From NCBI GenBank assembly GCA_900553865.1, contig USFC01000076.1, positions 1 through 6,587 on the forward strand: a stretch of 6,587 nucleotides of DNA, in the 5' to 3' direction. Below are positions 1-3,992 of the stretch, piece after piece. The position numbers and the translations under genes were made by a program. The notes under the pieces were generated by a model that was not told the origin of the DNA, did no database searches, and saw only the letters and a list, made by a program, of their open reading frames with translations. Position 1 is the first letter of the stretch. Every line of letters begins with the position of its first letter. Source of the stretch: an uncultured Clostridium sp. (GTDB taxonomy: Bacteria > Bacillota > Clostridia > TANB77 > CAG-508).

Positions 1-259
1 CTTCTATATAATCTTCTATTTTATTTAAATCTAATTGCTCATTTATAGCTGCACCTGTATAATCTTCTCTACCTTTCGCTGCCTTTTGCATTATTCCATT
101 GTTACCAATTACTAAACTTATGCTTACTCCTGCCAATATGATTAAAACTATAATAGTCACAACCAAAGCAACTATTGTTATAGCTTTCTCACTTTTTATT
201 TGTTCATTAAAACTACTTGTGTGTGTGTGTGTGTGTGTGTACAGCCACAAGGCTTTCAC
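1..259 (-). CDS. Type IV pilin-like (prepilin-type N-terminus) protein, 3' end outside window, microsatellite in leader
   Basis: Read on the minus strand, this frame encodes a short polar leader, then SEKAITIVALVVTIIVLIIL followed by AGVSISLVIGNNGIMQKAA. This is the hydrophobic N-terminal helix seen in clostridial pilin-like/pseudopilin surface proteins, where processing normally occurs just before the hydrophobic stretch. The 3' end runs off the window. The start is ambiguous. The frame is open from GTG at 259, 9 nt after AGGAG. The better initiation site is ATG at 302, after AAAAGGAG with 10 nt spacing, in frame with a second ATG at 266. That ATG frame enters the (AC)11 tract and stops at TAG (215-213). 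With 9 or 12 AC units, ATG302 would join the pilin frame. The gene is therefore either phase variable, started at GTG, or a sequencing-length artefact. Family assignment rests on the N-terminus only. Confidence 0.65.
   Translation of the reverse strand, partial: MKALWLYTHTHTHTSSFNEQIKSEKAITIVALVVTIIVLIILAGVSISLVIGNNGIMQKAAKGREDYTGAAINEQLDLNKIEDYIE
219..240. repeat. (GT)11 / (AC)11 dinucleotide microsatellite within the pilin-like leader codons
   Basis: Eleven uninterrupted GT units (AC on the coding minus strand). They lie between the candidate start codons (302, 266, 259) and the hydrophobic pilin helix. In both open frames they encode alternating His-Thr. Because the unit is 2 nt, a gain or loss of one unit changes the frame. 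Confidence 0.95.
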
Positions 260-352
260 GTTTCATTTCTCCTACTTCTACTTTTTCTCTTGTTCCTCTC
301 ATTTCTATATATCTCCTTTTAATTTTTCACATCAATAATCTGAAAATCAAAT

Positions 353-404
353 TTCCGACCTCTGACGTCTGATATCCAACTTCTGACATCTATTTTCCGA
401 CTTC
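353..404. repeat. Degenerate TCTGACNTC-type repeat, inverted partner of 665-690
   Basis: A run of related 8-10 nt units built on CTGAC/CCGAC lies in the untranslated leader of the pilin-like gene. The 26 bases at 362-387, read on the minus strand, match 665-690 on the plus strand at 22 of 26 positions, so the two form a long-range inverted pair. No coding potential is evident. Confidence 0.6.
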
Positions 405-509
405 CTACTCTCCCCTGTGTCTTAGTTCTATTTTTCCCTTTTTCATATGTTTTATTCACTCTTTATAAGCACTTTTCGCATTACTTTCAAGTAACTTATT
501 TACAAATTA

Positions 510-538
510 ATTTTAGCATTCATTCACACCAGTGTCAA
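510..538 (-). promoter_or_regulatory. Sigma-70 promoter for the pilin-like gene
   Basis: On the minus strand, TTGACA (538-533) and TAAAAT (515-510) are separated by 17 nt, and TGC precedes the -10 box (extended -10). Transcription would start near 503, giving a leader of about 200 nt before ATG302. That leader contains the degenerate repeat at 353-404. Confidence 0.65.
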
Positions 539-571
539 TATCTTCATTTTCTTTTTTCTACTTTTTCCGAC

Positions 572-604
572 AAGGACATTTGGGGACGGGTCACTTTTGT
601 CCTT
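572..604. repeat. REP-like hairpin (AAGGACA ... TGTCCTT)
   Basis: The 7-bp arms AAGGACA (572-578) and TGTCCTT (598-604) enclose a GC-richer loop containing GGGGACGGGTCAC, which stands out from the AT-rich surroundings. The wording resembles the REP-type palindromes scattered in many Clostridia genomes. That resemblance is from memory and not proven here. Confidence 0.5.
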
Positions 605-651
605 TACATAACAATAAGCATTTTGGAGCTATTGGGGTTAGGGCGTTTTAG

Positions 652-712
652 TCTGAGGTCTGCAGTCAGAAGTCGGACATCAGAAATCAGCCCTCTGATT
701 TCTGACCTTCGA
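652..712. repeat. Palindromic GTCAGAAGTC-type repeat with 10-bp perfect hairpin
   Basis: CAGAAATCAG (681-690) pairs perfectly with CTGATTTCTG (695-704) around a CCCT loop. Flanking GAGGTC (655-660) and GACCTC (711-716) partly extend the inversion. It contains the plus-strand partner (665-690) of the repeat at 362-387. Confidence 0.7.
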
Positions 713-751
713 CCTCTAACATCACTTTTCTATCATTCCTATGCTCCAAAA

Positions 752-786
752 GGGACAGATGATGCAAAAAGAAACGTCCCAAATAG
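752..786. repeat. REP-like palindrome, copy 1 (GGGAC ... GTCCC)
   Basis: GGGAC (752-756) and GTCCC (776-780) form the arms of an imperfect palindrome. The segment 764-786 (GCAAAAAGAAACGTCC plus AAATAG-type tail) recurs in direct orientation at 1267-1289 with only a few differences. The two copies bracket the small toxin-like locus. Confidence 0.6.
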
Positions 787-826
787 AGTTTTTAGTTCTG
801 CAAAATTATGGTTTACTTTAACTTTT

Positions 827-856
827 TTGTTATATTCTCTTGATTTATATTATAAT
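827..856 (+). promoter_or_regulatory. Sigma-70 promoter for the small hydrophobic gene
   Basis: TTGTTA (827-832) and TATAAT (851-856) are 18 nt apart. Transcription would start near 863, giving a leader of about 58 nt before the ATG at 921. Confidence 0.55.
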
Positions 857-920
857 CTTTTCTAAGATAATCAAAACAGAGTGTGGTTGTGTCGCTTCTT
901 AATGAAAGGAGGCGATACAT

Positions 921-1073
921 ATGTTATTAACACAAGTTTATTTACTATTTATATACATACTTTTTATTGAACTTGCAATGGTAACTGTTGTCGCTATTGC
1001 TTTATTTGTAGCTTTAATTGTTACAATGAGAAAATTAGACAACATAAAAAACACATCTCTGTCTGGTCGTTAG
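921..1073 (+). CDS. Small hydrophobic membrane protein, putative type I toxin (50 aa)
   Basis: The 50-residue protein begins MLLTQVYLLF. It has one long hydrophobic segment (about residues 6-36, containing FIELAMVTVVAIALFVALIV) and then a charged tail (RKLDNIKNTSLSGR), a typical layout for membrane-depolarising type I toxins of Firmicutes. AAAGGAGG (905-912) sits 8 nt before the ATG, an excellent ribosome site. The 5' leader (GTGGTTGTGTCGCT, 883-896) is complementary, with one bulge, to AGCGACACGCCAC (1104-1116) beyond the stop. This resembles the end-to-end pairing that keeps such toxin mRNAs silent. The last codons overlap the terminator of an opposing RNA. No sequence family is recognised with certainty. 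A small phage-type holin-like or regulatory membrane peptide is possible. Confidence 0.7.
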   Translation: MLLTQVYLLFIYILFIELAMVTVVAIALFVALIVTMRKLDNIKNTSLSGR

Positions 1074-1140
1074 AGATGCATTTTAACTTTTAAAATTATA
1101 TTTAGCGACACGCCACTATTCTGTGGTCGCTTATCTTTCT
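1046..1140 (-). ncRNA. Predicted antisense RNA (type I antitoxin-like) overlapping the toxin 3' end
   Basis: A perfect consensus promoter (1175-1147, minus) points into the small hydrophobic gene. A 13-bp hairpin (1084-1072 pairing with 1060-1048) followed by T6 at 1051-1046 would end the transcript, giving an RNA of about 95 nt. It covers the last ~28 bases of the coding region and the 3' trailer. Its 5' portion folds as a hairpin (GCGACCAC...GTGGCGTGTCGC). Promoter, overlap and terminator match the RatA-like arrangement. Expression is inferred. Confidence 0.6.
1048..1084 (-). terminator. Terminator of the antisense RNA
   Basis: Minus-strand stem AAAATGCATCTCT with AGAGATGTGTTTT (13 pairs including two G-T pairs), 11-nt loop, then T-run (1051-1046). 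It overlaps the last codons of the 50-aa gene. On the plus strand the same hairpin, followed by TTTT, could also end the toxin mRNA. Confidence 0.7.
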
Positions 1141-1146
1141 ATAATT

Positions 1147-1175
1147 ATTATACTCATAAAAAAAACAAATGTCAA
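1147..1175 (-). promoter_or_regulatory. Consensus sigma-70 promoter of the antisense RNA
   Basis: TTGACA (1175-1170) and TATAAT (1152-1147) with exactly 17 nt between them on the minus strand: both hexamers match the consensus perfectly. No protein gene lies downstream in this orientation, so an RNA product is the simplest explanation. Confidence 0.75.
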
Positions 1176-1266
1176 TCATTTTTGAAATTTTATCAATCTT
1201 AATGAATTTAACACACTATATTCCATAATATAGCACAATTATAAAACATAAGAATATATAAGTGAC

Positions 1267-1289
1267 GCAAAAAGAAACGTCCTAGATAG
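1267..1289. repeat. REP-like sequence, direct copy 2
   Basis: GCAAAAAGAAACGTCC followed by TAGATAG, matching 764-786 in the same orientation. It sits 8 bp before the 54-bp tRNA-tail/terminator duplicate. Confidence 0.6.
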
Positions 1290-1296
1290 CGTCAAC

Positions 1297-1350
1297 CATA
1301 ATTAAAAGCCATAGCTTTGCTATGACTTTTTTGGTGTACCCGGAGGGATT
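1297..1350. repeat. 54-bp duplicate of the tRNA-Arg tail plus its terminator (copy A)
   Basis: These 54 bases are identical to 5626-5679. Reading on the minus strand they consist of the last 19 nt of tRNA-Arg including CCA (1350-1332), followed by the terminator hairpin (stem 1330-1319 with 1315-1304). The copy at 5626-5679 is attached to the intact tRNA. This one is not, so it marks the far boundary of the inserted block. Confidence 0.9.
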
Positions 1351-1466
1351 ACGCCAAGCCGCGTCAGAAAAATAGTCCACCGGACTATTTTTGCCTGCGT
1401 TTCGGCTGGCTCCTGACCAGCTCGAAACTTGGCAACTTCCTTTTCGAATCCCTCTTTTAAGCATAA
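1332..1466. repeat. Structured R element plus tRNA tail, copy A
   Basis: This 135-bp unit matches 5496-5630 at 132 positions (differences at 1393, 1435, 1456). Inverted arms suggest a three-way fold. The outer stem is GAGGGATT (1343-1350) with AATCCCTC (1447-1454), then GCCAAG (1353-1358) with CTTGGC (1428-1433). One inner hairpin is AAAAATAGTCC (1368-1378) with GGACTATTTTT (1382-1392). The other is GTTTCG-GCTGG (1399-1409) with CCAGC-T-CGAAAC (1417-1428). All three differences between copies fall outside the helices. A 46-residue reading frame on the minus strand is not considered a gene. Confidence 0.85.
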
Positions 1467-1467
1467 G

Positions 1468-1498
1468 TCAGAACCACGTGTATAACACGTGGTTCTGA
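1468..1498. terminator. 14-bp perfect hairpin between R element and sfsA promoter
   Basis: TCAGAACCACGTGT (1468-1481) and ACACGTGGTTCTGA (1485-1498) pair perfectly around ATA. It lies directly before the -35 box at 1500. No strong T-run follows on either strand, so it could be a weak insulating terminator or a protein-binding palindrome. Confidence 0.5.
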
Positions 1499-1499
1499 T

Positions 1500-1528
1500 T
1501 TGACAAAAAATCTATATCTTGATATAAA
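1500..1528 (+). promoter_or_regulatory. Sigma-70 promoter for the SfsA-like gene
   Basis: TTGACA (1500-1505), 17-nt spacer, TATAAA (1523-1528). Transcription would start near 1535. Its leader contains AAGAAGTG followed by an A-run and an ATG at 1569, which lies in a different frame from the SfsA-like reading frame. Confidence 0.7.
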
Positions 1529-1653
1529 ATATTAGTGATAAAAAAATTTTTATAAAGAAGTGAAAAAAATGATAACTCGGAACGTTTATAAAAGAATGTA
1601 AAAGTAGATTTTTAGCAATAGTAAATATAAATGGGAAAGACGAAGAATGTTAT

Positions 1654-2235
1654 ATGCCTACTTCTTCAAAACTTGGCAATATAATAAGTTTAAATCAGCA
1701 AAAAGTATATTTATTAGAAAATAAAGGAAAAAACCTAAGAACAAAATATAAAGTTCATTCAATATTAAAAAATGATACATTAATATTACTAGATTTAAAC
1801 TGTATCAATAATTTGTTTTTTTCAGAAATATTATTAAAAGATTTTAATTATTTACCGGAAAGAACTATAAATAATCTCAAAGTAGATTTTGTAAATGAAG
1901 AAAAAAATGAAGTAATTGAAATAAAAGGGCTAATCTCCGAAGCAGAAAAAATAAAATTTCCTTATTCTAATGCAAATAGAGTTGTAAAACAATTAACAGA
2001 GCTTTCAAAATTTAATTATAAAGTCAGATTCGTGTTTATCTTATTAAATCCTAAAATAAATACTATTGAATTAGATAAAGATAATTTGGAATTTATAGAA
2101 AAATTTAATTTTGCACGCAAGAAAAAAATAAAAATTGAAATATATAGAATTTATTGGAAAGAAACAGAAGAACATTTAAAAAAAGTTCAGTATAGTTTAA
2201 AAAATAACATTATTAAGATAAAAAGTCCTATATAA
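1654..2235 (+). CDS. sfsA: SfsA-family DNA/RNA nuclease homologue, 5' end in a shifted frame
   Basis: The 193-residue frame starts MPTSSKLGNI, contains the LENKGKNLRTKYKV segment and continues with KVDF ... VIEIKG (D and E-x-K, PD-(D/E)XK-type residues) and a FILLNPKINTI strand typical of SfsA C-terminal domains. The same frame stays open upstream to 1576 and encodes GTFIKECKSRFLAIVNING before KDEECY. These are the expected SfsA N-terminal OB-like residues, but no ATG, GTG or TTG lies there and an in-frame TAA sits at 1573-1575. The natural-looking start, ATG 1569 after AAGAAGTG, is one frame off and stops at 1599. An indel near 1570-1580 is likely. Restored, the protein would be about 220 aa, close to the family norm (about 230). 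As it stands, the product may be N-terminally truncated or absent. SfsA proteins are nucleases/DNA-binding proteins. Its role in this cassette is unknown. Confidence 0.72.
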   Translation: MPTSSKLGNIISLNQQKVYLLENKGKNLRTKYKVHSILKNDTLILLDLNCINNLFFSEILLKDFNYLPERTINNLKVDFVNEEKNEVIEIKGLISEAEKIKFPYSNANRVVKQLTELSKFNYKVRFVFILLNPKINTIELDKDNLEFIEKFNFARKKKIKIEIYRIYWKETEEHLKKVQYSLKNNIIKIKSPI

Positions 2236-2249
2236 AAATAGGACTTTTT
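2220..2249 (+). terminator. Terminator of the SfsA-like gene
   Basis: AAAAAGTCCTAT (2220-2231) pairs with ATAGGACTTTTT (2238-2249), closing a 6-nt loop. The stem overlaps the last codons and the TAA at 2233-2235. The A/T flanks make it usable from both strands, and it insulates sfsA from the controller gene. Confidence 0.85.
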
Positions 2250-2263
2250 ATTATGTCGAAATT

Positions 2264-2275
2264 CACCTATAGGTG
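2264..2275. promoter_or_regulatory. Palindromic operator candidate upstream of the controller gene
   Basis: CACCTATAGGTG is a perfect 12-bp palindrome, preceded by ATT. A near copy (CACCATAAGGTG, also preceded by ATT) lies before the methylase pair at 3422-3433. Two -10 candidates follow. TATAAA (2281-2286) would put the site in the promoter spacer (autorepression). TATAAT (2301-2306) would put it just upstream of a poor -35 (activation), but the mRNA would then begin inside the ribosome site. Confidence 0.6.
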
Positions 2276-2324
2276 TATTTTATAAAAAAGTTAAGAATAA
2301 TATAATTAGTTAGGAGGCGAAAAA

Positions 2325-2648
2325 ATGGAAAATTATTTATTAGATTTTAATACCTTTGTTAGTGAATTAGTTAATTACCATATAAGGATGAATAAAGATA
2401 TAAGTGTTGCCCTACTTTCAGAAAAAATTGGATTGTCTAACTCTTTTGTTCAAAAAGCACTATATACACCTAAGGAGAAACATTTTAATTTAAAACATAT
2501 TTTTTTAATTTCTCAAGCTCTTAAGCTTTCGATTGATAAATTATTACCTAGTAAGGAAAATTATAAACTTTTAACTAATAAAGCTCTAACTGAAGAAGAA
2601 TGGGGGAGATTTTTAAATGTTTTGAAAAAGGAGGAAAATGAAATATGA
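2325..2648 (+). CDS. HTH (Cro/C1-type) controller protein of the R-M system
   Basis: The 107-residue protein contains a helix-turn-helix region at about residues 24-70: SVALLSEKIGLSNSFVQKAL, then the NLKHIFLISQALKLSIDKLLP segment typical of XRE/Cro-C1 domains. It lacks an enzymatic domain. TAGGAGG (2311-2317) precedes the ATG by 7 nt. Its stop overlaps the endonuclease start (ATGA, 2645-2648), so the two are translationally coupled. Short HTH genes directly before an endonuclease are classic C proteins. They delay restriction until methylation is established by binding palindromes near their own and the methylase promoters. The palindrome at 2264-2275 and its near copy at 3422-3433 are the likely targets. 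HTH identity is clear from the pattern; the controller role is inferred from position. Confidence 0.78.
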   Translation: MENYLLDFNTFVSELVNYHIRMNKDISVALLSEKIGLSNSFVQKALYTPKEKHFNLKHIFLISQALKLSIDKLLPSKENYKLLTNKALTEEEWGRFLNVLKKEENEI

Positions 2649-3292
2649 ATGAAAATTATGAAGAATTAAAAGAATTATTTAATAAAATAAAAAGAAAGGG
2701 CTGGATTAAAGCACATAGAACAGGTAATACAGGCATAGGAAAAACTTTTGAGGATTTATTGGATAAAAAAGAAGATAATTTATCTTTACCTGACTTTAAA
2801 GATATTGAAATTAAATCTCAAAGAAATGCAACTAATTCAATGATTACTTTATTTACCAAAAGTCCAGATTATCCTGTTTGTGTTAATACTTTTTTAAGAG
2901 AAAATTTTGGAAGTATTTCTAGTGAATATGATAATATGAAAATTCTACATACTACAATAAATACAAAGGATTTTAATACTCATTTAAGTGGAAATAATTT
3001 TAAAATACTAGTAGATAGAAACTTAAAAAGATTAGTATTACAAGTACAAGATAATAATACAAAACAGATAATTTATGAAAACGCTTATTGGTCTTTTGAA
3101 AACCTTCAAAAGTGTTTGGAGCACAAACTAAAATATGTGGCAATTGTAGGAGCAGATGAAAAATTTGAGGGTTCCAATAATTATTTTAAATTTACAGATA
3201 TTATGCTTATAACTGGACTAACTTTAGATAAATTTTTAGAAGCGTTAGAAAATGGAGATATTTTAGTTGATATAAGAATTCGGTGTTTATAA
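2645..3292 (+). CDS. MvaI/BcnI-family type II restriction endonuclease, C-terminus lost by frameshift
   Basis: The 215-residue product contains GNTGIGKTFEDLL (27-39) and PDFKDIEIKSQR, placing D50, E55 and K57 in the D-x4-E-x-K arrangement of the MvaI/BcnI family. These are monomeric enzymes cutting CC-N-GG-type sites, which needs magnesium. AAGGAGG (2628-2634) lies 10 nt before the ATG. The ending (IRIRCL) is abnormal. If the C at 3281 is removed, the frame continues for 34 codons to TAG at 3384-3386, gives a conserved-looking HDHGTGFRI segment, and makes 246 residues, the length I recall for MvaI. That C-terminal region carries base-recognition residues in MvaI (from memory), so the truncated product is probably inactive. 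A sequencing or assembly indel is an alternative. Exact recognition sequence cannot be read from this. Confidence 0.85.
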   Translation: MNENYEELKELFNKIKRKGWIKAHRTGNTGIGKTFEDLLDKKEDNLSLPDFKDIEIKSQRNATNSMITLFTKSPDYPVCVNTFLRENFGSISSEYDNMKILHTTINTKDFNTHLSGNNFKILVDRNLKRLVLQVQDNNTKQIIYENAYWSFENLQKCLEHKLKYVAIVGADEKFEGSNNYFKFTDIMLITGLTLDKFLEALENGDILVDIRIRCL

Positions 3293-3386
3293 TACAGGAA
3301 AAAATAAAGGAAAAACCCATGACCATGGAACAGGTTTTAGAATTAAACTAGATAAACTATTAAAATATGCAATTGTTGTACAATAG
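3282..3386 (+). pseudogene. Detached C-terminal segment of the MvaI/BcnI-family endonuclease
   Basis: Directly after the extra C at 3281 this frame reads GVYNTGKNKGKTHDHGTGFR then IKLDKLLKYAIVVQ and a TAG stop. It has no start of its own and fits seamlessly onto Ile212 of the upstream frame. It is the remainder of the same gene. Confidence 0.82.
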
Positions 3387-3389
3387 TTA

Positions 3390-3418
3390 TTGAAAAACAA
3401 CAATAATTATAGTATAAT
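3390..3418 (+). promoter_or_regulatory. Sigma-70 promoter for the methylase pair
   Basis: TTGAAA (3390-3395), 17-nt spacer, TATAAT (3413-3418). The start point would be near 3425, inside the CACCATAAGGTG site, giving a very short leader of about 16 nt. The -35 box lies just 3' of the restored endonuclease stop (3386). Confidence 0.75.
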
Positions 3419-3421
3419 ATT

Positions 3422-3433
3422 CACCATAAGGTG
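3422..3433. promoter_or_regulatory. Operator candidate overlapping the methylase start point and ribosome site
   Basis: CACCATAAGGTG resembles the perfect palindrome at 2264-2275 (same CACC and GGTG arms, 4-nt centre). It covers the predicted transcription start, so a bound controller would block the methylase promoter. Its right arm is also the Shine-Dalgarno (AAGGTG, 7 nt before the ATG), so part of the resemblance may simply reflect that function. Confidence 0.5.
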
Positions 3434-3440
3434 AGTAATT

Positions 3441-3992
3441 ATGAATAAAAATATAAAAATAGATAGAGTATGGGCTATGCCAAATAAAAATACCTTTGAT
3501 ATAAAACCAATTAAACAAATGTTACAAGAAGAAATGTTTGAAGGTCTTTGGATAGATCCCTTTGCAAATAAAAACAAGTTAGCAAAAATAACAAATGATT
3601 TAAATCCAGAGTATGATACAGATTATCATATGGATGCACTCGATTTTTTGAAAATATTTGAGGATAATTCTGTAGATGGTATTTTATATGACCCTCCTTT
3701 TTCGCCTCGTCAAGTAAGTGAGTGTTATAAAGATGTTGGATATAAGGTAGCCTGGACTACTACTAGTGCTTCCTTTTGGGCAAAACACAAAAAAGAAATT
3801 TCAAGAGTTCTAAAAAAAGGTGGTAAAGTTATTACCTTTGGCTGGAATAGCGGTGGAATAGGAATGAAATATGGCTTTGAAATTTCACGTATTTTAATGG
3901 TTGCACATGGTGGTTGGCATAATGATACAATTTGTACTATTGAAAATAAAATAAAGGAAAATAATAAAGGAAAAGATTATGATAAGAATTGA
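3441..3992 (+). CDS. Small DPPF-motif DNA methylase-like protein
   Basis: The 183-residue protein shows a SAM-dependent methyltransferase core: WIDPFANKNKLAKITNDLNP (about 38-57, motif I/II region), MDALDFL (64-70), ILYDPPF (81-87, motif IV), and GGKVITFGWNS (127-137). DPPF is typical of N6-adenine amino-methyltransferases. The C-terminal AHGGWHNDTICT (155-166) is conserved in what I recognise as small 'adenine-specific methylase' proteins of phages and R-M loci. There is no room for a separate target-recognition domain, so specificity or activity may depend on the partner encoded next. Its gene overlaps that partner by 14 nt. AAGGTG precedes the ATG by 7 nt. It may be a second modification enzyme or an accessory. 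The substrate base is inferred from the motif only. Confidence 0.7.
   Translation: MNKNIKIDRVWAMPNKNTFDIKPIKQMLQEEMFEGLWIDPFANKNKLAKITNDLNPEYDTDYHMDALDFLKIFEDNSVDGILYDPPFSPRQVSECYKDVGYKVAWTTTSASFWAKHKKEISRVLKKGGKVITFGWNSGGIGMKYGFEISRILMVAHGGWHNDTICTIENKIKENNKGKDYDKN

Noticed and set aside
99..338. 79-codon plus-strand frame with VCVCVCV
   Set aside because: Antisense to the pilin-like gene and its AC tract; low-complexity translation and no ribosome site.
623..865. 80-codon plus-strand frame
   Set aside because: Runs through palindromic repeats and ends at the toxin promoter; no recognisable protein features or ribosome site.
1282..1464. 60-codon minus-strand reading frame over R copy A (and its counterpart at 5446-5628) starting MLKRGIRKGSC
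   Set aside because: It has no ribosome site and spans inverted repeats and the tRNA tail; the two copies are kept as structured DNA, and their C-termini diverge where the repeat ends.
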